In this document: in pieces, positions 5,838 to 14,239 of the stretch | Numbering within the stretch: the first letter of the stretch is position 1 | How the letters are laid out: the number at the start of each line of letters is the position of its first letter | From: Bacillota bacterium | GTDB lineage: Bacteria > Bacillota > Clostridia > Oscillospirales > Acutalibacteraceae | DNA: 16,854 bases | Direction: 5' to 3' | Assembly: GCA_029007015.1 (NCBI GenBank) | Contig: JAQXHB010000024.1 | Location: 1 to 16,854 of the forward strand | The notes under the pieces: model-generated | The model's database searches: none | Seen by the model: only the letters and a program-made list of their open reading frames with translations | Told to the model about the DNA's origin: nothing | Position numbers and translations under genes: made by a program

Positions 5838-7196
5838 ATGGATTTGGAAAATAATAATCATAATGAATGGGGCGATGAGCCCAACGGCGTTACTACCGAG
5901 CAGTCGACCGACGGCGTGGTCAGCAACTTTGACTCTGCCGATAAGGTCGAACAGACCTCTCTTAGTTATCTGCAGCAGCCCGGTTCCGGCTACACCTACC
6001 AAAACGCGGCGCACAGTTACAACCCTCCGCACAGCGCCTTCACTCCCCCTACTCCGCCGGAGGAACCCAAAAAGGAGCCGCGCCGCTTTGGTCTCGGTGC
6101 GGTTATAGCGCTTGTGCTTTGCGCGGCGCTCATCAGCGGCAGTGTATCTGCGGCGGTGGTCGGCAACTATATCTCGGCAAACGGCCAATCGGGCTCGTCA
6201 GTGTCAACCACCAAAACCGACATCACCATAACCGACCAGTCGACAAATGCCGTTGAAGCGGTTGCATCAGCCGTAACGCCCAGCGTCGTCGGCATACGCG
6301 CAACGGCGCAGTCACAGCAGAACATATTCGGCTTCGGCCAGCAGAGCGACTCCTCAGGCAGTGAGGGCTCGGGCGTCATTTACTCGTCCGACGGATATAT
6401 TATCACCAACTGTCATGTTATTTCATCGGTCATTTCTTACGGCGGCAGTATTGAGGTCTTTCTGCCCGATGACCCGGATACAGCCATTTCGGCAAACCTG
6501 GTCGGCTACGATTCATCGACCGACTTGGCTGTGCTGAAAATTGACAAAACCGGTTTGACCGCCATCAAAATCGGCAGTTCCGCCGATTTGACGGTGGGTG
6601 AAATGGTCATTGCCGTCGGCAATCCCGGCGGGCTGTCCTTCCTCGGCTCAATCAGTGTTGGGTACATCAGCGGTCTTAACCGCAGTCTGCAAATTGACTC
6701 GGTAACCATGACTCTCATTCAGACCGATGCGGCCATCAACCCCGGCAACTCGGGCGGTGCTCTGGTTGATTCCGAGGGCAAACTGGTCGGCATACCTAAT
6801 GTAAAAATATCCGACGATGATTTTGAGGGCATGGGCTTTGCGATACCGGTCGACACGGTTGTGGAAATTTGCAACGACCTTATCACCAACCAGTCCAAGC
6901 CCAAGCCGTACATCGGCGTCGAAATCAGCACCCGCTACACTTCGGCTATACTTGAGCGCATGGGCTATCCGGCCGGTGTTGTGGTTGCCGGTGTAACGAC
7001 CGGCGGCCCTGCGGCCAACGCCGGCATCAAATCGGGCGATATCATTACCGCTATTAACGGCAACGCAATAACCAGTTACAACGAGTTGTCCGACGCGATA
7101 TCCAAGTTCAGTGTCGGTGACAAACTGACCGTTACAGTTTACCGCTCCGGCCGCAGTACGGACATCACGGTTACTGTTGGCTCAACCAACAAATAA
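5838..7196 (+). CDS. htrA: HtrA/DegP-type membrane-anchored serine protease with one PDZ domain
   Basis: A 452-residue S1C-family protease that in Firmicutes degrades misfolded proteins at the outer face of the membrane. Residues 1-83 are hydrophilic, acidic and Pro-rich (cytoplasmic), followed by a single membrane segment (about 85-108). The trypsin-like domain (about 138-350) has a complete catalytic triad: His193 in TNCHVI, Asp229 in STDLAVLKID and Ser305 in NPGNSGGALVD. A PDZ domain covers about 355-450 (PYIGVEI, GGPAANAGIKSGDIITAING). ATG 5838 is chosen because AAAGGAGA lies at 5823-5830; the frame is open back to 5721 but without a site. Monocistronic with two hairpins downstream. Divergence from a PBP gene fits an envelope-maintenance role. 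Cys192 next to the catalytic His is a small oddity. A symbol finer than htrA cannot be assigned. Confidence 0.95.
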   Translation: MDLENNNHNEWGDEPNGVTTEQSTDGVVSNFDSADKVEQTSLSYLQQPGSGYTYQNAAHSYNPPHSAFTPPTPPEEPKKEPRRFGLGAVIALVLCAALISGSVSAAVVGNYISANGQSGSSVSTTKTDITITDQSTNAVEAVASAVTPSVVGIRATAQSQQNIFGFGQQSDSSGSEGSGVIYSSDGYIITNCHVISSVISYGGSIEVFLPDDPDTAISANLVGYDSSTDLAVLKIDKTGLTAIKIGSSADLTVGEMVIAVGNPGGLSFLGSISVGYISGLNRSLQIDSVTMTLIQTDAAINPGNSGGALVDSEGKLVGIPNVKISDDDFEGMGFAIPVDTVVEICNDLITNQSKPKPYIGVEISTRYTSAILERMGYPAGVVVAGVTTGGPAANAGIKSGDIITAINGNAITSYNELSDAISKFSVGDKLTVTVYRSGRSTDITVTVGSTNK

Positions 7197-7232
7197 ATAT
7201 CCCCTTCCATTCCCTTCCATCTCCTTATTTGT

Positions 7233-7270
7233 TTCGACCCGCGGTTTCGGCCGCGGGTCGAAGCATTTTT
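7233..7270 (+). terminator. htrA terminator
   Basis: A perfect 12-bp GC-rich stem (7233-7244 with 7251-7262, loop TTTCGG) is followed after GCA by TTTTT (7266-7270). It lies 36 nt beyond the htrA stop. Confidence 0.85.
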
Positions 7271-7275
7271 CATAT

Positions 7276-7318
7276 AAAAAACTCCGCAACGGGCAAAGTC
7301 GCCTGTCGCGGAGTTTTT
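7276..7318. terminator. Bidirectional terminator between htrA and cysS
   Basis: The stem AAAACTCCGC (7278-7287) with GCGGAGTTTT (7308-7317) has an A run on the left and a T run on the right, so a U tract follows the hairpin on either strand. It lies 6 nt after the cysS stop and backs up the htrA terminator. Confidence 0.85.
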
Positions 7319-7323
7319 ATTTA

Positions 7324-8706
7324 TCAGCCTCTGCTCCACTTAACACCCTGCGGTGTATCCTCGAGCACGATGCCCATTTCCTTTAACTGGTTGCGAATGG
7401 CGTCGGCCGTGGCAAAGTCGCGGTTGCGTCTGGCCTCGGTACGCTGTTCGATGAGCGCCTCAACCTCGGCGTCAACATCGTCGCCGTCGTCAGTGTTATA
7501 CAACAATCCGAGCACGCCGGTCAGTTGGTCAAATGTGTCGAGCGCCGCACGGCAGTCCTCCAGTGACGGCTGGCCGCCGAGCATGGTATTGATTTCCTTG
7601 GTCAGGTTAAACAGCGCCGCAATACCGTCGGCGGTGTTCAGGTCATCGTCCATTGCAGTGATGAACTCGTCGACAAAGGGCTCAAACGAATATGCGCGCG
7701 TGCCGCTCTCGGCACTTTTTATGCGAAATACCAGATTTTCACGGCAGTTATAGAGTCGGTCAAGTGCCGCGCGCGACTGCTCAAGTATATCGACGCTGTA
7801 ATTGATGGGGCTGCGATAATGGGACGAAATCATCAGGTAGCGTATGGGCTCATAGCCAAACTTTTCGGCCACTTCGCGCACTGTAAAGAAGTTGCCCAGC
7901 GACTTTGACATCTTGCGGTTATCTACATTGATGTAGCCGTTGTGCATCCAGTAGTGGGCAAAGTCCTTGCCGCTGGCCGCCTCTGACTGAGCAATCTCAT
8001 TTTCATGGTGCGGAAAAACGAGGTCCTGACCGCCGCAGTGTATGTCAATGGTCTCACCGATGTATTTCTGCGACATTGCCGAGCACTCAATGTGCCAGCC
8101 GGGGCGACCGTCTCCCCACGGTGACGGCCATGACGGCTCGCCCGGCTTGACCCCCTTCCAAAGGGCGAAGTCCATCGGATTTTCCTTGTGCTCGGAGATG
8201 TCGATGCGCGCGCCTGCCTCTAATTCGTCAAGCGGCTGGTGCGACAACTTGCCGTAGTCCTTGAAACGGGCGGCGCGGAAATAGACATCGCCGTTTGATT
8301 CATAGGCGTATCCCTTATCGACCAGACGGCCGATGAGGGCAATGATTTCGTCGATATTCTCAGTGGCGCGGGGATGGGTGGTTGCCGGACGGATGTTCAG
8401 CCCCTTGGCGTCGGTCCAAAACTCGGCAATATACCGCTCTGCGACCTCGGGTACCGTGATGCCCTCCTCGTTGGCCTTTTTAATCAGTTTGTCGTCAATA
8501 TCGGTAAAATTCTGTACGAAGTTTACCTCCAGACCGCGCCACTCAAGATAGCGGCGCAAAACATCGAACACGCACAGCGGCCGCGCATTGCCGATGTGAA
8601 TGAAGTTGTAGACGGTCGGGCCGCAGGCATAAATGCCAACCTTGCCCTCGTTAATCGGTTTGAGTTGGTCACGCGTACGCGTCAGCGTGTTGTAAATCTT
8701 AATCAT
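7324..8706 (-). CDS. cysS: Cysteine--tRNA ligase
   Basis: A 460-residue class I aminoacyl-tRNA synthetase that charges tRNA-Cys with cysteine, a usual length for CysRS. It shows CGPTVYNFIHIGNARP (28-43) with the zinc-binding Cys28 and the HIGH-type signature HIGN, the second zinc-site stretch CGGQDLVFPHHENE, and KMSKSLGN. The C-terminal helical region ends near the stop without truncation. ATG 8706 overlaps the cysE stop in an ATGA arrangement, and GGAGG lies 7 nt upstream inside the cysE 3' end, so the two are translationally coupled. Expression should follow the T-box upstream of cysE, which senses uncharged tRNA-Cys, this enzyme's substrate. Confidence 0.97.
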   Translation of the reverse strand: MIKIYNTLTRTRDQLKPINEGKVGIYACGPTVYNFIHIGNARPLCVFDVLRRYLEWRGLEVNFVQNFTDIDDKLIKKANEEGITVPEVAERYIAEFWTDAKGLNIRPATTHPRATENIDEIIALIGRLVDKGYAYESNGDVYFRAARFKDYGKLSHQPLDELEAGARIDISEHKENPMDFALWKGVKPGEPSWPSPWGDGRPGWHIECSAMSQKYIGETIDIHCGGQDLVFPHHENEIAQSEAASGKDFAHYWMHNGYINVDNRKMSKSLGNFFTVREVAEKFGYEPIRYLMISSHYRSPINYSVDILEQSRAALDRLYNCRENLVFRIKSAESGTRAYSFEPFVDEFITAMDDDLNTADGIAALFNLTKEINTMLGGQPSLEDCRAALDTFDQLTGVLGLLYNTDDGDDVDAEVEALIEQRTEARRNRDFATADAIRNQLKEMGIVLEDTPQGVKWSRG

Positions 8707-9329
8707 TTCAGTTCCTCCAATTGTTTTTTGAGCACATCTATCTGCCTCTTGAGACTGTCAATCTCGCGAGCAACCGGGTCGGGCATATGCACCTGGTCAA
8801 GTTCCAGCCGTACACCGCCCCGCTTGACCACACGCGCCGGCACGCCGACAGCCGTAGAGTCGGGCGGCACCTCTGCCAGCACCACCGCTCCGGCGGCAAT
8901 GCGCGAATTGTCGCCCACCTTAAACGGGCCGAGCACTTTAGCGCCGGCACCTATCAGCACATTATTGCCGATGGTCGGGTGCCGTTTGCCATGGTCTTTG
9001 CCGGTACCGCCGAGGGTGACGCCCTGGTATATAGTCACGTTGTCGCCTATCTCGGCCGTTTCACCGATAACAACGCCGGTGCCGTGGTCGATTACCAGGC
9101 CCGAGCCGATGGTGGCGCCTGGATGAATCTCGATACCGGTGCGCCTCGCACAGCGCTGTGATATCATGCGCGCCACAAATTTCATATCATGGCGGAAAAA
9201 CCAGTTGGCGCGGCGATGAGCACGCACAGCCTTAAGCCCCGGGTACAAAAAGAATATTTCAGCCGATGAGCGCGCCGCCGGGTCTCTGTCCTTAAAGGCG
9301 GCTATATCCGCTTTCAGTTGATTAAACAT
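8703..9329 (-). CDS. cysE: Serine O-acetyltransferase
   Basis: A 208-residue enzyme that makes O-acetylserine from serine and acetyl-CoA, the first committed step of cysteine synthesis. The N-terminal part is helical (MFNQLKADIAAFKDRDPAAR onward). The rest is a left-handed beta-helix of hexapeptide repeats: HPGATIGSGLVIDHGTGVVI with the catalytic-type DHGTG, then GETAEIGDNVTIYQGVTLGG and IGAGAKVLG. It is shorter than the E. coli enzyme (273 aa), as usual for the Gram-positive/short form. ATG 9329 is preferred over an in-frame extension to 9377 because an AGGTG site sits just upstream and the extension enters the T-box terminator. First gene of the T-box-controlled cysE-cysS unit. Confidence 0.95.
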   Translation of the reverse strand: MFNQLKADIAAFKDRDPAARSSAEIFFLYPGLKAVRAHRRANWFFRHDMKFVARMISQRCARRTGIEIHPGATIGSGLVIDHGTGVVIGETAEIGDNVTIYQGVTLGGTGKDHGKRHPTIGNNVLIGAGAKVLGPFKVGDNSRIAAGAVVLAEVPPDSTAVGVPARVVKRGGVRLELDQVHMPDPVAREIDSLKRQIDVLKKQLEELK

Positions 9330-9345
9330 AATTTCACCTGCTCCA

Positions 9346-9384
9346 AAAGAAATAGCCCCCGTTGCCGCTGTGGGCAACGGAGGC
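9346..9384 (-). terminator. T-box terminator hairpin
   Basis: On the minus strand GCCUCCGUUGCC (9384-9373) pairs over 12 bp (one U-G) with GGCAACGGGGGC (9366-9355) around the loop CACAGC, followed by UAUUUCUUUU. Its 5' arm includes the CUCC needed for the antiterminator, giving the expected mutual exclusion. Confidence 0.88.
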
Positions 9385-9592
9385 GATTAGTCGCGGTTCC
9401 ACTCCGATTTATTACTCGAATGACTGATAACGGTGTCGGCCGCGCGGCAATACACAGGACAAAATGTCCCTTCTCTCCGCGTGCTGGCGGGCGCACTTCA
9501 CAGCGTCACGGTTGCGAACCCTTACAGCCGGTGAGGCTCGCTCTCTGGTACCGAATTATCGCCGCTAATCTTCCCGCTCGGTAGCGCATCTA
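9346..9592 (-). promoter_or_regulatory. T-box riboswitch, cysteine-specific (UGC specifier)
   Basis: A leader RNA of about 250 nt upstream of cysE. The conserved T-box sequence GGAGUGGAACCGCGA lies at 9405-9391. Stem I is visible: GCGGG (9577-9573) pairs with CCCGC (9491-9487) and AGCG (9566-9563) pairs with CGCU (9505-9502). The 3' strand of the internal loop between them reads GUGAAG-UGC-G, which places the specifier UGC (Cys) at 9495-9493. GGAG at the 5' end of the T-box can pair with CUCC (9382-9379) as antiterminator, in competition with the terminator stem. Uncharged tRNA-Cys would bind and allow cysE-cysS transcription. Confidence 0.93.
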
Positions 9593-9599
9593 TATTTAC

Positions 9600-9628
9600 A
9601 TTATATACGACCGAAGCCGATTTGTCTA
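9600..9628 (-). promoter_or_regulatory. Promoter of the T-box/cysE/cysS unit
   Basis: On the minus strand TAGACA (9628-9623) and TATAAT (9605-9600) are separated by 17 bp. Transcription would start near 9593, just before the T-box Stem I. No terminator was seen between pgsA (ends at 9657) and this promoter, so pgsA transcripts may also run into the T-box. Confidence 0.78.
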
Positions 9629-9656
9629 CTCTTTTTTTATTCATCCGCTTACGCGG

Positions 9657-10226
9657 TCAAATACCTATGAACTCGCGGTTCTCTTTGACATAAATGACGC
9701 CGGACACCACCGTCATTACAACCGAGAACCACAGCGCGATGTTGTAAAGCACAACCATCACGGTGCAAACGACCGGCGGTAAAATGCCAAACGACATAAA
9801 ATACTCAAAGGCCATCGCCATTATGATGGCGGTCATCTGCGACACCGTCTTTATCTTGCCATAGATGTTGGCGGCCACCACTTTGCCGCTGCTGGCGGCC
9901 ATGTATCTTACCGATGTGACCAAAAATTCGCGCGTCAGCACGATGAAATTTATCCACAGCATACCCCAGCCGATGTCCAGCGCCATAAATGACAAAAACG
10001 CGGCGGTGGTCAACATCTTGTCGGCCAGCGGGTCCAAAAACTTGCCCATGTCGGTTATCATATTATATTTGCGCGCAATTTTGCCGTCGATGAGGTCGGT
10101 AACAGAAGCGGCGATAAACAATGCCAGCGCCACCAAATAATGCTGCGGAAAATCGACTATAAGTGTCACCATAAATATCGGCGTCATCAGTATGCGCAAA
10201 ACGGTTAATTTATTTGGAGTGTTCAT
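9657..10226 (-). CDS. pgsA: CDP-diacylglycerol--glycerol-3-phosphate 3-phosphatidyltransferase
   Basis: A 189-residue integral membrane enzyme that makes phosphatidylglycerophosphate, the precursor of phosphatidylglycerol. The CDP-alcohol phosphotransferase signature is complete: D44-x2-D47-G48-x2-A51-R52-x8-G61-x3-D65-x3-D69 (DLIDGKIARK ... GKFLDPLAD). Several hydrophobic helices follow the expected pattern. ATG 10226 has GGAGG at 10237-10233, and an upstream in-frame extension is rejected. It starts 13 nt after the rimO stop, so it is probably the last gene of the long minus-strand operon. Confidence 0.95.
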   Translation of the reverse strand: MNTPNKLTVLRILMTPIFMVTLIVDFPQHYLVALALFIAASVTDLIDGKIARKYNMITDMGKFLDPLADKMLTTAAFLSFMALDIGWGMLWINFIVLTREFLVTSVRYMAASSGKVVAANIYGKIKTVSQMTAIIMAMAFEYFMSFGILPPVVCTVMVVLYNIALWFSVVMTVVSGVIYVKENREFIGI

Positions 10227-10239
10227 TTTACACCTCCGA

Positions 10240-11568
10240 TTAAATTTGCTCACCGAGCAGGTCATACTCGATTGTATCGTTAATCATGACGGTTACAATG
10301 TCGCCGGCCAAAGGACGCTTATCGGCCGGCATAAAGAATACCTTGGCGTCGATATCGGGCGCGTCGCCGCGCGTGCGGCCGTAACAGCACTTGATGTAAC
10401 TGTCGTATCCCTCGACAAGCACCTCGACGGCAGTGCCGATACGCTGCCGGTTTTTCTCCTCGATTATGCGCAGTTGAGAGTTCATGATGACCTCGGCGCG
10501 TCGTTCCTTGACCTCTTGCGCGATTTGGCCGTCAAATCCGGCGGCCGGTGTGCCCTCCTCGGCCGAATAGGCAAAGCAGCCCAATCGGTCAAAGCGAACC
10601 TCCTTGACAAATTCGCACAACTCCGCAAACTGCTCCTCGCTCTCGGCGGGGAAGCCGGTAATGAGGGTGGTGCGCAGTACGGCATCGGGCAGTACCGAGC
10701 GAATTTTGCCAATCAGTGCAGTCAGGCTCTCGCGGTCGCCGGTGCGATTCATGCGCGAGAGTATCTCGCCGTTGACATGCTGGAGCGGTATGTCAAAATA
10801 GTTGCAAATCTTGGGCTGACGGGCCACGGTGTCAAGCAACTCATCGGTGATGCGGTCGGGGTAGGTATAAAGTGTGCGAATCCACTCGATGCCGTCAATA
10901 GCACACAACTCATCGAGCAGTTGCGGCAGCAGTGAATGACCGCACAAATCGGTGCCGTAGTTGGTCGTATCCTGTGCTATGACCACCAGTTCTTTAACCC
11001 CCGAGCCGGCCAGACGCCGCGCCTCGGCAACGACACTGTCCATCGGACGCGAGCGAAAACTGCCGCGTATCGACGGTATGGTACAATAGGTACAGCAGTT
11101 GTCGCATCCGTCGGCAACGCGCAAATAGGCGGTGTAAGGCGGCGTAGTCATCACGCGATCGCCCTCAAGCGGCGCGTCGGTCTTATCACCGAAGCAGACC
11201 ACCCTCTCGCCGTTGCAGACGCGACCGACAATGTCAGCAATGTCGTCATTCTTGCCGATTCCGACCACCGCGTCAACCTCAGGAAACTCCTTTGCCACTT
11301 CATCGCGGTAGCGCTCGGCCAGACAGCCGGTCACAATCAGCCCGCGCAGATTGCCGTACTGCTTATTGGCCGCCACATCAAGAATATTGTCTATAGCCTC
11401 GCGCTTGGCGTCCTCGATAAAGCCACAGGTGTTGATAATGACAACATCGGCTTCGCTCTCATTCGGTGTCAGTTGATACCCTGCTTCAGCCAATTTGGCC
11501 AGCATTAACTCGGCATCGACCTGATTTTTTGGACAACCAAGCGACACCATTCCCACTTTGATAGACAT
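10240..11568 (-). CDS. rimO: Ribosomal protein uS12 methylthiotransferase
   Basis: A 442-residue radical-SAM enzyme that adds a methylthio group to an aspartate of ribosomal protein S12. The N-terminal MTTase domain has the three cluster cysteines Cys12 (LGCPKNQ), Cys48 (NTCGFI) and Cys82 (TGCLAERY). The radical-SAM CxxxCxxC motif is Cys155-Cys159-Cys162 (GCDNCCTYC). A C-terminal TRAM-like region ends the protein. SLGCPKNQVDAE and the IPSIRGSFRSRP stretch favour RimO over MiaB. The frame opens at a TTG (11586) overlapping the recX stop, but ATG 11568 has GAGG spaced 8 nt upstream and is preferred. Gap to recX 14 nt, to pgsA 13 nt. Confidence 0.95.
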   Translation of the reverse strand: MSIKVGMVSLGCPKNQVDAELMLAKLAEAGYQLTPNESEADVVIINTCGFIEDAKREAIDNILDVAANKQYGNLRGLIVTGCLAERYRDEVAKEFPEVDAVVGIGKNDDIADIVGRVCNGERVVCFGDKTDAPLEGDRVMTTPPYTAYLRVADGCDNCCTYCTIPSIRGSFRSRPMDSVVAEARRLAGSGVKELVVIAQDTTNYGTDLCGHSLLPQLLDELCAIDGIEWIRTLYTYPDRITDELLDTVARQPKICNYFDIPLQHVNGEILSRMNRTGDRESLTALIGKIRSVLPDAVLRTTLITGFPAESEEQFAELCEFVKEVRFDRLGCFAYSAEEGTPAAGFDGQIAQEVKERRAEVIMNSQLRIIEEKNRQRIGTAVEVLVEGYDSYIKCCYGRTRGDAPDIDAKVFFMPADKRPLAGDIVTVMINDTIEYDLLGEQI

Positions 11569-11582
11569 TATGTAAACCTCAC

Positions 11583-12239
11583 TCAATAGCCGTAATCATC
11601 ACTCTCGGCGTAGCGCGCCAGGGCGGCGCGAATATCGCCGTAGCCAAAACCGCGCCTCGCCAGAGAATTTATAACGCGCGCCATCGCCTTTTCATCGCCG
11701 GATGACAGTTTGCTCGCATATTTCTTTGCAATCAACTTATCAAGTTGGTCACCGGCGTCGACCGATTGCAGTCGCACAGCGTGTTCGGCCGTGTCACGCT
11801 CGATGCCCTTAGCCGCCATCTTGTAAATTGCCGAAGCGGCCGAAACGCCCTGATTGAGCAGGCTTTCGGCCAGTCGCTCGGCATACCGCTCATCGTCGAC
11901 GAAGTTGAGTTCGACCATGCGGTCGACCACCTTTTCTGCCGCGGCGCGCCCAAAGTCGCACGCCAGTTTATCGGTCAGTGCGCGGCGCGAATAATCCCGC
12001 CTCGACAGCAAGAACAGCGCACGCGAGTGGGCACGCTTATAGGCCGACAGCGCGCACAACTCATCCAGTTCAGACTGTGTAAGTTCGCTGTCCTCGCGCA
12101 ATCCCCACTCGTCGCAGGCGGCTCGGTCAATAAGTAAGCAGCCGCGCTCATCGGCCGAGACTCCTTCTGCCTCGGCCGGCTCGTCAAACTGCACAGCGTA
12201 CAGCCCCTTGCGGCGTATGCCCAGTTTAATAACCCTCAT
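11583..12239 (-). CDS. recX: RecA regulatory protein RecX
   Basis: A 218-residue, charged, all-helical protein matching RecX, which binds RecA filaments and limits their activity. Typical RecX helix repeats are visible: ALFLLSRRDYSRRALTDKL, VDRMVELNFVDDERYAERLA and KMAAKGIERDTAEHAV. The recA stop and the recX start share one base (TGATG at 12241-12237), so translation is coupled and the two partners are made together. The preceding in-frame TTG at 12242 is rejected in favour of the ATG. The N-terminal region (about 1-65) is less conserved. Confidence 0.92.
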   Translation of the reverse strand: MRVIKLGIRRKGLYAVQFDEPAEAEGVSADERGCLLIDRAACDEWGLREDSELTQSELDELCALSAYKRAHSRALFLLSRRDYSRRALTDKLACDFGRAAAEKVVDRMVELNFVDDERYAERLAESLLNQGVSAASAIYKMAAKGIERDTAEHAVRLQSVDAGDQLDKLIAKKYASKLSSGDEKAMARVINSLARRGFGYGDIRAALARYAESDDYGY

Positions 12240-13366
12240 CAATCCTCAACATCCACATCAAGATTGACCTTTGACTCCACGGGTTTCGGCGCCTCGGGAG
12301 CCGGCTCGGCCGCCGGTGCAGACGGCGCCCTGCCGCCACTCTTTTTCTTTTCCATTTCCTCGGTCAGTTTAGCCGATACCTCGCCTTTAAGTTTCTCGCA
12401 GAACTCGGTATTATCCTCTAAATAGCGCTTAACATTATCGCGGCCCTGCCCCAAACGCTCCTCGCCGTAATAGAGCCATGCGCCGCTTTTCTTTATGATG
12501 CCGTACTCGATGGCCATGTCCAGTATTTCGCCGGTGCGCGAAATGCCGGTGCCGTACATGATATCAAACTCGGCCGTCCTGAAGGGAGGAGCCACCTTGT
12601 TTTTGACCACCTTGGCCTTGGTATGGGTTCCGATAATCTCGGTGCCGTTCTTGATGACCTCGCCGCGGCGAATCTCGATACGGACAGATGAATAAAACTT
12701 AAGCGCGCGGCCGCCCGGTGTGACCTCGGGATTGCCGTAAACGACGCCCACCTTTTCGCGTAACTGGTTGATAAACACTACAACACAGTTGGACTTGGAT
12801 ATAGCGGCGGTCAGTTTGCGCAGTGCCTGCGACATAAGTCGAGCCTGAACACCGACATGAGAGTCGCCCATATCGCCCTCGATTTCGGCGCGTGTGACCA
12901 GCGCCGCCACCGAGTCAACTACAACAACATCCAGCGCGCCCGAGCGAACCAACTGCTCGGCTATTTCGAGCGCCTGCTCACCGGCATCCGGCTGTGACAC
13001 CAGAAGCGAGTCGATATCGACGCCCAAATTGCGCGCATAAATCGGGTCAAGCGCGTGCTCGACATCAATGTAAGCCGCCTCGCCGCCCAGTTTCTGCGCC
13101 TCGGCAACAACATGCAGTGCTATGGTCGTTTTACCCGATGATTCGGGCCCGTAAATTTCGATGATTCTGCCTCTCGGCACACCGCCTATTCCAAGCGCCA
13201 TATCCAGCGCGATGGAACCGGTCGATATTGCCTCAACATTCATCGCGGCATTTTCGCCCAGTTTCATTATGGAGCCCTTACCAAATCGCTTTTCAATCTG
13301 TTCAAGGGCTGTCTGCAGGGCGGTCTCCTTTGAATTTGCGGCAGAGGTAGTTTTCTTTTCAGCCAT
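12239..13366 (-). CDS. recA: DNA recombinase RecA
   Basis: A 375-residue strand-exchange recombinase. It shows the Walker A motif GPESSGKT (73-80), the characteristic MGDSHVGVQARLMSQALRKL, the FINQLREKVGVVYGNPEVTPGG stretch around the DNA-binding loop, and an acidic, Ala/Pro-rich C-terminal tail. ATG 13366 has GGAG 7 nt upstream. The gene lies only 18 nt after prmC, leaving no room for its own promoter, and no GAAC-N4-GTTC-like LexA box was seen near the start. Expression therefore probably depends on the upstream operon or on a promoter hidden inside prmC. Confidence 0.98.
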   Translation of the reverse strand: MAEKKTTSAANSKETALQTALEQIEKRFGKGSIMKLGENAAMNVEAISTGSIALDMALGIGGVPRGRIIEIYGPESSGKTTIALHVVAEAQKLGGEAAYIDVEHALDPIYARNLGVDIDSLLVSQPDAGEQALEIAEQLVRSGALDVVVVDSVAALVTRAEIEGDMGDSHVGVQARLMSQALRKLTAAISKSNCVVVFINQLREKVGVVYGNPEVTPGGRALKFYSSVRIEIRRGEVIKNGTEIIGTHTKAKVVKNKVAPPFRTAEFDIMYGTGISRTGEILDMAIEYGIIKKSGAWLYYGEERLGQGRDNVKRYLEDNTEFCEKLKGEVSAKLTEEMEKKKSGGRAPSAPAAEPAPEAPKPVESKVNLDVDVED

Positions 13367-13384
13367 ATTGTCACTCCGTTATTC

Positions 13385-14239
13385 TTATTTTTTGCGGGCA
13401 ATTACAACACGGTCATTGCCGCAGAGGTCCTTTTTGACTTCGGTATCAAAACCAGCGTTGCCGAAAATTTTGCACACATCATCGGCTATGTCGTAACCGA
13501 TTTCGACAGCGATGAAGCCGCCGTCATTGAGCAGGCACGCCCAGTTGTCAGCAATGCTGCGGTAGAAGTCGCATCCGTCGGCGCCGCCGTCAAGCGCAGT
13601 CACCGGCTCGGACTTGACTTCGATTTGCAAATCGGCCAGTTTGTCGGTTTGAATGTAGGGCGGATTGGCCACAATGACATCGTACTTGCCGAAACTGCCG
13701 TCGGGCGCGGTCAGCACATCGTACTTGCGGGCGTGAATATGCGCAGGCACGCGGTGATAGTCGATGTTGCGCTCAAGGTAATCCATCGCCTCGTCATAAT
13801 ATTCGACGGCTGTTACATCGGCCGTTTTGTGATTTTTAACTACCGCGACCGCAATGCATCCCGAGCCGGAGCACAAATCGAGCAGTTGCGGATTTTCTTT
13901 GTCGGCAATGCCCTCCAGCACGCAGTCGACCAGCAACTCGGTGTCCTGACGCGGCACCAGCACGCCCTTGCCCGTGTGGATGAGTTCAGAGTAAAACTCC
14001 CACTGGCCCAGCACATACTGAAGCGGCTCGCCGGCAATGCGTCGCTTAATGTCGCGGTCAATCCAGCGCAGGCGGTGCTCTGCCAGCATGGCCTCGGCAT
14101 GCGATAAAACAAATTCGCGTGTTTTATTGCAAGCCGAAGCAATTATCTCAGCCGCCTCGTAACTTGCATTTTCGATACCGGCATCTTTGAGCATACCCGT
14201 AGCCTCGCGATATACTCCTCTAACTGTTCTGTTTACCAT
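13385..14239 (-). CDS. prmC: Peptide chain release factor N5-glutamine methyltransferase
   Basis: A 284-residue SAM-dependent enzyme that methylates the GGQ glutamine of release factors 1 and 2. Features: an N-terminal helical domain (1-75), EPLQYVLGQWEF, the VPRQDTELLV segment (95-104), SAM motif DLCSGSGCIAV (121-131) and catalytic NPPY (192-195). ATG 14239 overlaps the yqhQ stop by 7 nt, with AGGAG 9 nt upstream inside yqhQ. In many Firmicutes prmC is followed by prfA, its substrate gene; here recA follows instead. Confidence 0.95.
   Translation of the reverse strand: MVNRTVRGVYREATGMLKDAGIENASYEAAEIIASACNKTREFVLSHAEAMLAEHRLRWIDRDIKRRIAGEPLQYVLGQWEFYSELIHTGKGVLVPRQDTELLVDCVLEGIADKENPQLLDLCSGSGCIAVAVVKNHKTADVTAVEYYDEAMDYLERNIDYHRVPAHIHARKYDVLTAPDGSFGKYDVIVANPPYIQTDKLADLQIEVKSEPVTALDGGADGCDFYRSIADNWACLLNDGGFIAVEIGYDIADDVCKIFGNAGFDTEVKKDLCGNDRVVIARKK

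Noticed and set aside
9330..9656. tRNA or small protein gene upstream of cysE
   Set aside because: The stems and conserved sequence are fully explained as a T-box leader, and open frames there have no ribosome binding site.
11569..11586. TTG start of rimO overlapping the recX stop
   Set aside because: ATG 11568 has a better-spaced GAGG and gives the usual RimO N-terminus (MSIKVGMVSLGC).
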